DNA of 64,000 bases from Saposhnikovia divaricata (GCA_036435485.1 CM071600.1:50713546-50777545); one strand, 5' to 3'; positions 10,908 through 22,655 are shown, counted from the first letter of the stretch. The notes: generated from the letters alone by a model not told the origin. Program-made: numbers and translations.

Positions 10908-11508
10908 CACGGACCCACATGGCTCCCCCATTTTTAGCTGTGATCAATGAGAAAACCAAGACACTAGTTAATGCCACTGTCATAATGACCATTGCAAACT
11001 GTATTGTTGCATTCTTCACTAGCCTTGATATATTGGCAAACCTTCTCTCAGTCTCCATATTTTTTCTTTCTCACTAGTCTCCACCGTTTTAATAGTTAGA
11101 AGATACTATGTTTTCGGAGAGACGACCAATTCAGATCGAAACAAACTCATTGGATTCTTGAACATGATCATATTATCTTCTATATGCTTAGCTCTTTTCT
11201 GGGTACATAGCAAGAACCTTGTGGGATACATAGTGTTGGTAGCTTTTTGATTCATTGCTACTCTTGGGCTAAAACTAACTTTAAAAGAAGCAAAGAAACC
11301 AAAATTACGGGGTGTTTCTTGGATGCCATCTGTTACTGTCGCGATCAACGTATTCATTATGGGTTCAATTGATGGGCCACATTCATCAGATTTTCAATCT
11401 GGACGGCAGGTCTGTTAGTCTACTATGCATTTGTTGCATTACATGCTTCGTATAATGTAGCGATAGAAACTAGGGAAAAATTTGTTGCAGAACAAGTTTA
11501 AGCTGTAA

Positions 11509-12105
11509 TTTTATTTGGATGAATTTACAGTGAAATTAACAAAATAATCTTAAATTTTTTGATGGTTTAACAATTATTTTTCAATTAAAACTATGCAGAA
11601 ACAAAAGAGAGAAGAAATTAACGATTTTTTACGTTGAAAATTCCGTTCGATTTATGAATCTACTTATATTTCGTTTTGATTATCAAAATACCATTCTTAT
11701 TATTTGAAGATAGTTCTACTAACAACCAAATATAGTTTTAATAAGTATAAAAGTGATTTTTTTCAAAACTTTGGTTGTCTGGTCTTTAGTATGACAAAAT
11801 AAATAAGAACAGTTAGATCATTAAATAAATAGATGAAAAACGATGGATCTAGCAGAACAAATATTTTATTTTTTAACATGTAAACTAAAAAGTAAATTTA
11901 TATTGAAATACGAAAAAGTGTATGTCAATGATTTAAATTATATAATTTGGTTTTCAACATTGAATAGGATTATCAATGTGGGTCTGTTAAATTGAATAGG
12001 ATTAATGTAAAAATTCGTAATTATATTTTCTCTTTGAGATTTTGAGTGTTTCCATTTCGATAATAATTGTTAAATCGTCATTAAATTAAAGATAATTTTA
12101 TGAGA
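11509..12105. other. AT-rich intergenic DNA
   Basis: No gene seen. Bases near 11731-11775 (ATATAGTTTTAATAAGTATA and following) closely match 45517-45560, directly right of another Helitron. Confidence 0.5.
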
Positions 12106-12995
12106 CTAGCTTATAACCCGTGCAATGCACGGGTTTCTTGTATTATATTATAAATTTTATTTAATGTTATAATTATGTTTTTGTATATATAATCATTATT
12201 TTTAATATATTTTTTATTTTTTATTTAATATATATTAATATACCCATTATACATATTATATTAATGTTTCCTTAATATAAATAATGTATACAATTTTTAA
12301 TATATTTTATTAATAATTGAGAAATATGATGTGATATTTTCGGGTATATATCAATGATTGTAAGATTTGTTGTAAATTAAATGGGTAACGTGTTTTAATT
12401 ATAAAGGAAATATTAATGATCGAAATATATGATACGTTTGATGTTTTTAGGTGTTTATAAAAGGTAATATGTTTAACTAAAAGTAAATGTGAAAAAGGTA
12501 ATCGATTAATTACCATTAATTTAGATTTGTTTTAAATTAAAAAGGTAATGTGTTTTAATTGAAAGAAAATATTAATGATCGAAAGATATGATATGATTGA
12601 TGTTTTTAGGTTTTTATAAAAGGTAATATGTTTAACTAAAAGTAAATGTGAAAAGACAATCGACTAATTACCATTAATTTTATTATATTAATGTGAAAAA
12701 GGCAATCGACTAATTACATTTAATTTTATTATCTTAATCGGCTAATTATCATTAATTATAACGTATTTTAATTGGAAAGAAAATATTAATGATGGAAAGA
12801 TATGATATGATTGATGTTTTTAGGTGTTTATAAAAGGTATTATCTCGACTTATTACCATTTATTATATTATGTTATTATTTATTTTAGGTGTATTTATGT
12901 TTCTTTACAATGAAGGGTAAATAAGTAAATTCACTAAGTATCAAAAAACAGGTACCAAAACTTTCAATGTTTCGGAATTTATATAATAGTATAGA
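12106..12995 (-). mobile_element. Non-autonomous Helitron, 890 bp, both ends present
   Basis: On the - strand it starts TCTATACTATTATATAAATT (right end, 12995) and ends with the perfect hairpin CCCGTGC-ATT-GCACGGG (12117-12133), a short spacer and CTAG (12106-12109). Flanks are A at 12105 and T at 12996, the Helitron insertion rule. The body is AT-rich and repeats a diverged unit with AAAGGTAATATGTTTAACTA two to three times. No Rep/helicase gene. Confidence 0.9.
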
Positions 12996-13412
12996 TAGTA
13001 TAAACAAAATATAATATAAACAAAATATAATATATTATATTATATAATATAATATAATATATATTATAGTATAATATAGTATAAACTTTAAAATATTTTT
13101 AAAATTATATGATTAAACAAAATAGAGTTTTATAATTTATTATGGAATTAATTTAACTTTTTAAAATTATTTAATAAATAACATGTATTGTTTAGAAATA
13201 ATAATATAAAATCTTAATATAAATTTATTGTTGACGGGATTCGAACCGGGATTTAAATATAGAATATTTCTTATTATTAGACCTAATGGTTATCATCTAT
13301 CTACTAGATATCTAACGGTCACTATTGTTTTAAATTGTTGAACCAAATAACCAAATTATATCCTTATTTGCTTATTACATATTAGTAAAGATGTATATAG
13401 ATTTTTATTATG
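12996..13412. other. AT-rich spacer between two Helitrons
   Basis: TATAATA-rich runs at 13000-13090. The string GGGATTCGAACCGGGA near 13237 resembles a tRNA T-arm, but no cloverleaf could be drawn. No gene seen. Confidence 0.5.
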
Positions 13413-14838
13413 CTAGCCTAAAACCCGTGCGATGCACAGATTTTTTTAACATTATATAAAAAAATTCATTAATTTAAATTAATTTGATAATAGTTATATA
13501 AATGTTATCCATGATATTTATGGAAAGGGATGGATTTTAATTTGAAAATATTGAAAAGATGATAGGTTTTAGTTGAAAAGGGTAATTGATTAATTATTAG
13601 TAGTTATAAAATTATTACTTCATTTTATTAAATAGAATGCCCATGATATGATTAGAATAATAGAGGATTTAGTTAGAGAAAATTAAAAAGGTAATATGTT
13701 CTAGGTAAAAAAGGTAATTGATCAGTTTATGGTAATTATAATTTAATTATGTTATTTTACTAAATACAATTGCTCGTAATGTTTTTAGAAAATGAGAAAT
13801 TAATATTGTCCATGATATTTCTATTAAAAGAGGGATTTTAGTTAGAAAATATAGAAAAGATGATACGTTTTAGCTGAAAAAGGTAATCGGTTAATTAATA
13901 ATATTATAATGTTATTAGTTTATATTATTAAATAGAACCGTTCGTGATATAATTGAATAAGAGAGATTTTAGTTAGAGAAAATATAAAGGTAACGTGAAG
14001 ATGACATGATTTATGTGAAAAGAGTAATTGATTACTTTATAGTAATTATAATTTAATTACGTTATTTTACTAAATAAAATTGCTCATAATTTTTAGAAAA
14101 TGAGAAATTAATGTTGCCCGTTATATTTCTAGAAAAAAAGGAAATTTAATTAGAAAAAATAGAAAAGATGATATATTTTTGTTGAAAAGGTAATCGGTTA
14201 ATTTTTAGTATTATAATATTATTATTTTATTTTTATTAAATAGAAACACCCGTGATATAATTAGAAAAAAATGAGGTCTTAGTAAGAGAAAAGGAAAAAG
14301 GTAACGTGTTTTGGCTAAAAAAGGTAATCGTCCATGATATAATTGGAAAAATAAAGATTTTAGTTAAAGAAAAGAGAAAAGGTAACGTGTTTTGACTGAA
14401 AAAGGTAATTGATTGGTTAATAGTAATTACAATATAATTATGTTATTTTATTAAACAAAATTGCTTGAGTGTTTTTAAAAAGGAGAAATTTTAGTTCGAT
14501 AAAATGTAAAAGATATTCTAATTTATCTGAAAAAGGAAATTATTTAATTATTGAAAAATAGAAAAGGTAATATATTTAACCTGAAAAAGGAAATTGATTC
14601 ATAAAAGAGAAATTTTAGTTAGATAAAATATAAAAGATATTTTATTTTACCTGAAAAAGGAAATTATTTAGTCCTTGAAAAATAGAAAAGATAATATGTT
14701 TAACCTGAAAAAGGAAATTGATTAGTTAGTATATATGTAATTGAGAAGGGTAAATAAGTAAAATCAATAGTTACCGTACCGACCGACCAACCAACCAACC
14801 AAACTTTTAATGTTTCGGCTTTTATATAATAGTATAGA
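13413..14838 (-). mobile_element. Non-autonomous Helitron, about 1.43 kb, with internal tandem repeats
   Basis: The - strand 5' end is TCTATACTATTATATAAAAG at 14838 with T at 14839. The 3' end is a slightly decayed hairpin (ACCCGTGC...GCACAGA, 13423-13440) and CTAG (13413-13416), although the flanking base is G, not A. Inside, a unit of about 150-230 bp with TTAGTTAGAGAAAA, GTTTTAGCTGAAAAAGGTAA and ATAATTATGTTATTTTA is repeated five or six times with divergence. Close relative of the elements at 3177, 12106 and 44431. Confidence 0.85.
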
Positions 14839-15177
14839 TTCGTGTGGACGTAAAATCATCCAAATCTGATTTCTAGATTTCAAGATAGAGCTCAAATAGT
14901 AAATATGAAATTTTTTTAATATTAATAAATAAATAAATAAAATTCAATTTTATCCTCTTTTAATTATATCCTTTTCATATTATAATTTTCTTTTTAAAAT
15001 TCAATTCTAATAAAAACTTTTTTAATTATATCATTTTTAGATTATAATTTTCTTTTTAATATGATATAATCTTAATCGTCTATTTTAAAAATATTAGATT
15101 CGAAGGTTGAGATTATTTTGGTAGTACAGTGATCAAACCAAAAGACCAAACCAAAATTATGGATAAAATCACTCTTA
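14839..15177. other. AT-rich intergenic DNA
   Basis: Two similar runs (TTTTAATTATATCCTTTTCATATTATAATTTTC type) near 14958 and 15028 form a short diverged tandem repeat. No gene seen. Confidence 0.5.
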
Positions 15178-15267
15178 CGCTTATTATATATTAAAATCCC
15201 TCTTTTTCCAAAAATATGACAGGTTATTCTATTTTATGAAATAAACTAATAATATTGTATAGCTAGT
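15178..15267 (+). mobile_element. Left fragment of an old Helitron split by the Sirevirus
   Basis: Matches, in reverse orientation, the body of the other Helitrons (CCAAAAATATGACAGG..., AAATAAACTAATAATATT). Its continuation (ACTAATTAACTTTTTCAGC) is found on the far side of the Sirevirus from 44084. The left limit is approximate. Confidence 0.6.
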
Positions 15268-15771
15268 TGTTACCCAGTAATTAACAATTGTAGAAGGGGG
15301 GTTGAATACAATTGTATAAGATTTTCGACTTAAACAGAAATGATAACTCAAGTATGAATAAATAACAACTTTATTAACTCTGATATAAAACTTTTATAAA
15401 CTCTCTCAAGAAATTCTGGTGTTCTTGAGAGCTGTTAGGTTACAGAATAACTCGTGTAAGTGATTACAATAAGTAAAACCTAAACTGTGTATATATAACA
15501 TACACATCTGCACTATCAATTACAAGATATATTAAATCAATTACATACGACTCTTAATACATCTCTTGCATGATAGCTGCCTTCCTATAATTTAGGAACC
15601 AATATATCAATCTTCCTTGATCTCTGGACTGATGTAAATCTTCACGTAATCCTGATCAGCTTCCAATCCTGATAGCAACCCAATACTGACATCACATTAC
15701 TGATGACGTTAGCATCAGTACCTGATCAGTAGTAGTCCAGATCCTGACATCACTTGAATCAATATTTAACA
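15268..15771 (-). repeat. Sirevirus 3' LTR (left)
   Basis: Direct repeat partner of 43581-44083, adjoining the polypurine tract. It is rich in the motif ATCCTGAT/ATCAGGAT (about 15640-15750). Confidence 0.95.
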
Positions 15772-15772
15772 A

Positions 15773-15781
15773 TCTCCCCCA
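15773..15781 (-). promoter_or_regulatory. Sirevirus polypurine tract
   Basis: On the - strand TGGGGGAGA lies directly before the 3' LTR, the primer for plus-strand DNA synthesis. Confidence 0.85.
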
Positions 15782-15850
15782 ATTTGTACTTTGTGAAATA
15801 AAGCACAAATTCCTCGATTCAATGATGTCAAAAACTCAAAACAAAATGTT

Positions 15851-18800
15851 CTAAAAATCATCAGGTTTAGTTTTAGAAATTCTTTGATAGAAAAGATTCA
15901 TCTTCAAGAAGTTTGATAGTAACTCTTCTTCTTTGCTCTTAAGAATTTGAATCAGTTTCTTTTTCAGACCCTTGAGCTCTACATCTTCCTCATTGATCTG
16001 ATAAATAGCAGCCCTGATGTTCTGAATTGAGTTTCTAGGTAATTCTAAATCACCTAACTGTATGTATGCAAATTCCTCCCCATCAAGATTAAGAGACAAT
16101 TGTTCCACACCAAGGGTTACTTCTTTAAAAGCAGTTCCCCTTTGCATTTCAACTTCTTGCCCCTTTGTATTTAAGTACATGGGAGTGTAGTTGCCATCAT
16201 ACCTTGATTCTCCATCTAAATACCTATGTCTGATGGTTCTGAGAATCATGCTAGACCAGTTCTTGTAGACTTCTATCTCTTTCACATTGATTCTTTTACT
16301 CTTGAGCAGATAAAGGACATATTTCAGTTCCTTTGTAGATTTACATAACACCTCATGGATAGCTAGCTTTTTGACACTTTTATAATTCATGAAGTACAAC
16401 AATCTTTCCACTTTTTTGCACCATCATGACAATCAGCAATAATTACAATAGCTTCTAGCTTCCATAGATCATCAACAGTTAACTCATCACCAATCTTGTC
16501 AACTAGAGGATGTTGATCAGTTTGTGTTGTAAAAATAACCTCTGCTTCACTAGACCCAATACCTCCTCTTGTGTTAGGTTCCAGTCCCTTCAAAGCAGAT
16601 TGCATTCTTGTCCACAGAGGTGGAGATTTATCAGACTTAGAGCAAGTCCAATGCTAGATGTAAAATAGTTATAGCTATTGCTATAATTTAGCATCAAAAA
16701 GTGTTTTTTGGTGCTAAAATAGAACTTCAACTCCAATGCTAGTTGCATTTTGCATCCAAATGATTCCAAATTTAACCAATTTTTATTTCTCTCTCCTAAC
16801 CTTCATTTAAAGTACATCAACACACAATTCATATATGGTTAAATGATGATGTGGCATGGATGCATAAATGCATCTTTGGTTTCAAATATAGAACCAATGA
16901 TGCATTTATGCATATTTGCAACCAATTATAGCACCCCCTTGGAGTTGAGGTTTTTAGCATTTGATTCTATAATATAGCAATAGAACCAAGAATAGCATTG
17001 CATTGGACTTGCTCTTAGAAGTTTTAGCTTCAGCAATCAATGGAGGTTCAGTTGTTAGTCTACCAGGTTTAAAAACAGCTGGTCCTTTGTAACTCCAATC
17101 ACTGATCTTCTTCCATTTCTTACCTTTCTTCTTCTTGTCTAATTTATAATTCTGTTGATGTTCTGGAATAGGTTTATTTCGATCATACCACAGCATCCTG
17201 CTAGATCCTTTTATAACCTCTTCATAGTTCTCAGTTGCTATAATTTCAGTATCTCTTGCTTTTTCTCTAATCTCTTTTTCTTTTTCAAATCTTCTGAATC
17301 TTTCTTGATCAATCCTTAAAGTCTCTTCATCAACTTCTAGATTATGAAATTCAACCACAACAGTAAGAATGATGACTTCAAGTTCTTTCAAGATTTCAGC
17401 TTCATCAGGATCAGAAACAGTAACTTGAACTTTGTCAGGAATAGCAATTTGACCTATTTCAACAGCAACATTCTGTACCTTCACAGCAACTTTACTCTTC
17501 CTTGCTGTCAATGGATTTTCCTCTTCGATTTTTTCAGGTACATTGAATATGTTGTCTGGAGTCATTTCAAGAAATAGTGGAGTTTTCTTCTTTTCAGCTT
17601 TCTGAGGATCTTCACTTATCTCCTCTATTGTGATTCCACTAGACCTTGTCTGTCTTGAACATGTCTGAACAGGATTCTTCCTCTGCCTCTTCCTCTACCT
17701 GCTGTAGGAGTTTCTTTCTGTTTGGCAATTTCCTCAAGAATCCTCTTTTGTTCTTCTAAGATCTCTTTAGTGCTCATGTCAGGATTCTCTTCAGAAGTCA
17801 AGGCAAGTACCTTCCTAGCATGATATTTTTGAACTTTAATATCATTGTGATATGCACAATCTCACTCTCACCTGCCTTAGAAGTAATTTTCTTGAAGAGA
17901 TGTGGATCATCTTGTATCTCAGTAATAAACAAATCTTCATCTTCTTCAGGAAGTGTTTGATTTTGACCAGGTAAAAATTGTTCTTCTGTCAAGACTTGAG
18001 ATTGCACCATTGTCCTTACTGTTCTCTGTCCAGTTCTAGAAACATGAGTTAACTGCTTGGTTTGAGTTTTAGACTGACTTCTCCTTGTTACTAATGCAGC
18101 ATCAAAGGTTCCCGCTCCTGCTCCATGTGTCTGAGCACCACGATCATTTCCAGAAGTATCATCAATCTTTCTTACAACCGGATTAGGTGTGCATTTTGTT
18201 TTGACTACCTTCTCCCCCTTTTTGACATCAGGATCAGTCAATAAAGATAGAATAAGTTGGAGAGAGGCTTCAATGTTGTCAAATTTACTTTCAAGAGAAT
18301 CAAGTCTCTTATTAGTTTGCTCAACCTCTTTGGTCAGAATCCGAACCTGAGAACCAGTAGCAAATATTTCAAGTTTGGCCAGTAACTCAGCTCGAGTATG
18401 CGCATGAAAATCCTTAACAGAAGCAATTTCAGTTTGAAGACCTTTAGAAAGAATAGTAGACATCTTCACAACATTTCGTAGAGGGGCATTATCAGTCAAA
18501 GTTCTAGCAACAGGGTGAGCATGACCTTGTGCATTTTCAAAAAAAATAGTTTCTCTAGGACTAGCCCAGCTGTTGTCCCATTCATAACTGCTAACACGTT
18601 CAGCATTCTCTCCAGTGCCAGTATCATGAATGATCTCAGGATGTATCAAGCCTTTTTTTATGTGCAACTGAACCCTCTGTAGTTTTACTAACAGATTCCA
18701 TAAATTTGCTGGAAGATCCATGAGTGGCACCAAGACTAGCATGAATGGCCTCTTTGAGCTATGCTGTCATCATCATCTGAGCTATCACTATCATTAGCAT

Positions 18801-21366
18801 CAGGAACATCATCATTTTGATTATCATCAGGATTCAGAATACCATTTAATTTAAAACTAGCAGAAGAAGAAGCTGAAATATTATGAGAACCTGCATTTAG
18901 AGCAGAAATAGTTCCTAAATCTCTCTATTCTTTTAAAGTGATCTCATCACTTCTCATTATTTTGCCTAAGTTACTTTCAATAGTAGCTGCTACCTCACTA
19001 GAAGTTTGAAACTTCTCACTCTGTTCTACCTCTCCTTTTGCCAGTTCAGGAGACTGCATCTCTTCACTCTTCTTTTTCTCTAATTGTTCACTCTCATTCT
19101 CACAAGAAAAGTTCTGGCTCAACAAATTCAAAGAAATAAGAGAGGGCTGAGAGGAATGGACTGAAGTCATACAAATAGAGGTATCCCTTGTATCAGGTCT
19201 ATCTGTAATCATACTATCAGTAGTAAAAGAAGTAGAGATAGAAGTTTTAACTGATGAAGTTGAAATAGATTCCATTGGTCTTGAAGAAATTGGTTCAATG
19301 TGCAGTGGAATATTTGGATCAGAAATACTTTCATCAGGATTGACATCTGCAACTGAAGAATGACTTGCATCAGTATATGATACAAATGGTTCTTGTGTAG
19401 TCTGAGGTTGTGAAGCTGCTTCAACACTTTGAGTCAAAGGTTCTTGTGTGCTTCCCTCAAATGCAGTGTCTTTAAGTACCTCATCACATTCAGCAATGTG
19501 CAAATCGTGAGCAACTTTATCTGCCAGACTTTGAGCTAAGTCAAATTCAATTTCAGGAATCCCTTGAGCAGTGTCAGGAAACTCATGTGCTGATGTGAGC
19601 TTGCCTGCATCTTCACTTTGAGAAGATGGTTCTTGTGGGATAGGAATGTTCTTGTCTTCACCTTCCCTTTGAGAAAGTGGTTCTTGTGGGACTATTCCTT
19701 CAGAAATGTCTGCACCCACACTTTAAGTGGGTGGTTCTTGTGTGATTGGATCTGCAGTATCTGCTGAACTCTTTTAAAGTTCAGGTTCTTGTGTGCTGGA
19801 TCCTTTCAGAGGTGAAGTGATCCTCTATTTCTTCTGTCTATGAAAGACCCTTGCTTCAGCATATTTCTTTTGAAGTGGTGTTGGTTCTAAACCAAGCTGA
19901 GCAGCAATAGCATTCACTTGCTCCACTAACATCTCAACTATTCTTCGTTTTGGAGAAGGAAGCACTGGAGAATCAGAAATCTCAATTATCTTCACAGGTG
20001 AAGTATCAGGAGTAGAAATGTTAGGAGTGATAGTTGTAGCATGAACTGATGATCCATCAGGATTGGTAGAGACATCAGGAATATTCTCTATATCACCAGT
20101 AAGATTCTGTATCTCCATAGGAATGAAAAATTTGCTCTTGTTGATTATCTTTCTTCTTTTCTTTGGCTTTTCAAAAATAGCCATTTCTTCAGTAACAACA
20201 GTATCGACTTCCTTTTTCATCAACATAACTAATAAAGGTACTTGATCATCACCAGAATCAGAATCAGAACTCACTTGTTGACAAAATTTTCTCTTCTCCC
20301 CTATTTCTTTATACACTCCAGATTCAATTAAAGACTCAGCAACCTTAATAACAGGTTTCTCCAAAACCAGGACCCCTTGTTCACCCCCTTGTGACTTCAT
20401 TTGAGTGAGGGTTGGAGTGGAGAAATCCTTTGATCCTGATTGCCTTCCAGACACATCAGATCTAGCAGATTTCTTTAATTTTTCAACTGATGCCTTTTGT
20501 GAGACACCAGAGGTGGTTAACTGTTTGGATGAGTGTTTGGGTTATGTACTTTGGTCAGAAACAAGATGTGTGGAGTCCTGTCTCATAGCACCAGAAATAG
20601 GTCCAAGACCATCAGTAATTGATCCATAATAAGTAGACATTCTCTTTGTCAAAAGAAGCCCGGCCTCATTAGGAATGAAAGCATTGCCTTCAAAGCCATT
20701 TACCTTATCACATTTATTCAGGGCTTTGACATTATTTTCAGAAATTTTAAAAATAGGCAAAATTGTATCATCTTCAAATTCAATAAGTGAGAGAATATTA
20801 ATTGAAAGAATCTAATAAAACAGACATAACCACATTTATCTGCTTTTCTAGCACTTAATGCTTTCAGAATGAAAAATCCATAATTAAACAAAGTTTCATG
20901 GATTAGAGAATACCCAATGTGAACAGAAGCAGAAGGTAGTGCATCAAAGTTGGAAACTTTGTTCAGGAAGCATCTACTGATTGAATCAAAGAAGAAGTTC
21001 CATTCTTTCCTGAGCTTTGTTCTGTACAAATCTCCAAACTTCTTTGGTTGTCCATTGTATCCCAGACTTGTAAACTTCTGGAGTCACATGATATGTAACA
21101 CCACTATATTCAAAGATCAAATTAGGCTTTCCTGAAAGTGCACATTGGTCAAAGACAGCTGTGGTCCAAACCTGCATAACACACTTGAAAGAAACTTTGG
21201 AAGGTTGTGTTAAAGCATAATTGATTGGACTTGTGGCCAAGAAATCCTGAATGATATGAAAATCATTCGACAGTTCCTTATGCTCAAGAACAGCAACATA
21301 GTTGTTAAGAGCAAAAGTGATGCCATTAATAACAACCTTACTGTTTATGAATGATGAAGAATCCAA
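15851..21366 (-). pseudogene. Sirevirus extra ORF downstream of pol (env-like or putative plant transposon protein), broken
   Basis: From an ATG at 21364-21366 to a stop at 15851 one degraded coding stretch of about 1,700 codons can be followed in pieces: 21366-20986, a shifted piece to about 20760, 20760-20542, 20454-19825, 19719-18925, 18742-17798, 17565-16954, 16605-16387 and 16411-15851. Most pieces share one frame and are parted by stops. Frame changes lie near 20990, 20760, 18740, 17700 and 16400. The N-terminal piece (ITFALNNYVAVLEH, INYALTQPSKVSFKCVMQVW) resembles the plant transposon protein domain found in extra ORFs of Copia and Gypsy elements. The middle is Ser/Gln/Glu-rich with repeats of QEPLSQ/QEPSSQ. 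A coiled-coil-like piece lies at about 18240-18370 (VEQTNKRLDSLESKFDNIEA). No membrane segment or signal peptide is evident, so env-like is only a positional label. A Tourist MITE interrupts it. Confidence 0.7.
16640..17014. mobile_element. Tourist-like MITE (PIF/Harbinger type), 375 bp
   Basis: Inverted ends GAGCAAGTCCAATGC and GCATTGGACTTGCTC are perfect over 15 bp, and the 3-bp duplication TTA is on both sides (16637-16639, 17015-17017). A TTA duplication is the PIF/Harbinger mark. It is noncoding and lies within the Sirevirus extra ORF. Insert plus duplication is 378 bp, so it leaves the outer frame in phase. Confidence 0.94.
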
Positions 21367-21885
21367 TATAGTTGAGAATGTGTGGGAATTTGAGATTTTG
21401 AAAATTATGGTTTATGTTCGCACAGAGAGAAAAAGAAGATGTAATACTGATCGTTTGAGAATAATGAATCAATCTATAAAACTAAATTGATTTTAGACAA
21501 AACAAATTATTTCTCAAAAACAGATGTCAGTCTCTGATTTGTGCAAACATAAGTAGTGGACTGATTTACGTGAGAAAGTGATGATAATCGCACGCGACAC
21601 GATTTACAATGTGTATCTATATGAATCTTTGAGTGAAACACACGCGCTCGTACCTTTATTCAAGAAATACAATTGTGATAATGGCAATAAAATATTTAAT
21701 TTAAGAAATCAAATATCACAATTAAAAAAAATTGGTACCGGTAAAAACCAGAATACGAAGCATTTCATGTCCTCGTTAGTCTTCCACCTCTATTTAACAC
21801 GCTGAGACTTGTCCACTATCTCTTTAACCTTGAACCCTTCATACTCTCCTGAAAAAACTTTCAAAGAGAACACCTTAGTGAAAAG

Positions 21886-22146
21886 ATGTCAAACCTGTTT
21901 ATCAAAGAAAATAATCTCCATCTCGTAGAGAAAAGAGATATCTTTAGTTATACTCGTGAAGAGTTTGAAGCCTTTGACTGGGAAAGGCAACTTGAGACTT
22001 TGTGGCTGCAGATGGATGCTAGTCTTGAAGAGATCGAGAAGGAAAAACCTGCAAAAGTGATCGACATCGATGCTGCTCTCCAGGCAACATTCGAATGGCT
22101 TTCCTCTAAGGCATCCTCATCTAAAACCTCCATCCATTGTTCATGA
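21886..22146 (+). CDS. Small antisense ORF between Sirevirus pol and extra ORF, 86 aa, function unknown
   Basis: This ORF runs opposite to the retrotransposon, in the gap between its RNase H end (22656) and its extra ORF start (21366). The predicted protein is acidic and looks helical (ending TFEWLSSKASSSKTSIHCS, with W residues at about 30, 37 and 69 and an EEIEKEK stretch). No stop or indel disturbs it, although both neighbouring sense ORFs are broken. About 95 bp upstream is a TATA-like CTATTTAACA (21789-21798). Downstream are AATAAA (about 22160) and ATCAATGAAAAACC (22330) as polyA-like signals. I do not recognise a family. Antisense ORFs of this kind are known from some plant Gypsy (Tat) elements, which makes a real gene plausible, but chance is not excluded. 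Confidence 0.45.
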   Translation: MSNLFIKENNLHLVEKRDIFSYTREEFEAFDWERQLETLWLQMDASLEEIEKEKPAKVIDIDAALQATFEWLSSKASSSKTSIHCS

Positions 22147-22514
22147 ATATGTCAGCAAAAATAAACTTATCCCTATTAACTTCTACCCAAACAAAGTGGC
22201 AAAGATGGGATCTGGTATAGCTGCTAGCAATGGAGTGGTTTGGACTTGCCTTTTTCTTTTGCTGTTGAATATATTAGTAGATAGAGAAAACAAAAAGATT
22301 TGATGTATGCATGTAATCTCTTTCTTATTATCAATGAAAAACCTTGTTTCTCTAATCTTATTCATTGTTTTCTGCACTTTTTATGTTATTGAACTGATCT
22401 GTGAAGTAAGAAATCAGAGTAGTAATCATGAAAAACTAATTAAAGTAATCACATAATTCATAAGTTCATTAACAATACCCATAAATAAATCAAGAAAACA
22501 GAACAAAAAGGAAG

Positions 22515-22650
22515 CACTTAGATCCTGATCATTATACTAACAAACGAACCGTTGCATCAGGATTTGATGTTTGACTAAAATCAGGATTGACTTTTCGTCA
22601 GGATTCGATATGCATCAGGATCTTATGATCATCAGTATTTAATCTCCCTT
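22515..22650 (-). repeat. Cluster of TCAGGAT motifs downstream of Sirevirus pol
   Basis: Five copies of TCAGGAT or its complement ATCCTGA occur in about 110 bp just after the RNase H stop. The same motif recurs in both LTRs. Sireviruses are known to carry repeated motifs near pol and in LTRs; equating these with that class is inference. Confidence 0.6.
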
Positions 22651-22655
22651 TGTTC

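Larger units (their letters stand above)
9023..11508 (+). pseudogene. Cationic amino acid transporter pseudogene, copy 1, split by two transposons
   Basis: Base by base this is a copy of the intact transporter at 46963-48723, including about 45 bp of upstream sequence. The ATG is at 9023. It is dead many times over. A 5-bp class deletion near 9262 shifts the frame. About 108 bp of the third membrane region are missing near 9393. A Helitron sits at 9649-9975 and an extra T near 10064 shifts the frame again. A TAA replaces the start of the SNVIAQ motif at 10336-10338. A hAT MITE occupies 10384-10907. Further indels follow near 11070 and 11250, and the end has an early stop at 11506-11508. Conserved family segments still readable include FVLTGQA, GEEIKNPGRDIPIGLIGS (about 10102-10155) and THMAPPFLAVINEKT (10915-10960). 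With its transposons removed, its insertion sites match the intact copy exactly, so it is a gene duplicate that decayed in place rather than a processed copy. Confidence 0.93.

Noticed and set aside
13225..13260. tRNA-like string GGGATTCGAACCGGGA
   Set aside because: It resembles a T-arm on the - strand, but no acceptor, D or anticodon arms could be paired.
21578..21805. 75-codon + strand ORF upstream of the antisense ORF
   Set aside because: It ends before the TATA-like box and has low-complexity content, so I judge it a chance frame.
22070..22303. 77-codon ORF overlapping the antisense ORF
   Set aside because: Shadow frame of 21886-22146 with unlikely composition. A hydrophobic end (CLFLLLLNIL) was noted but lacks other support.
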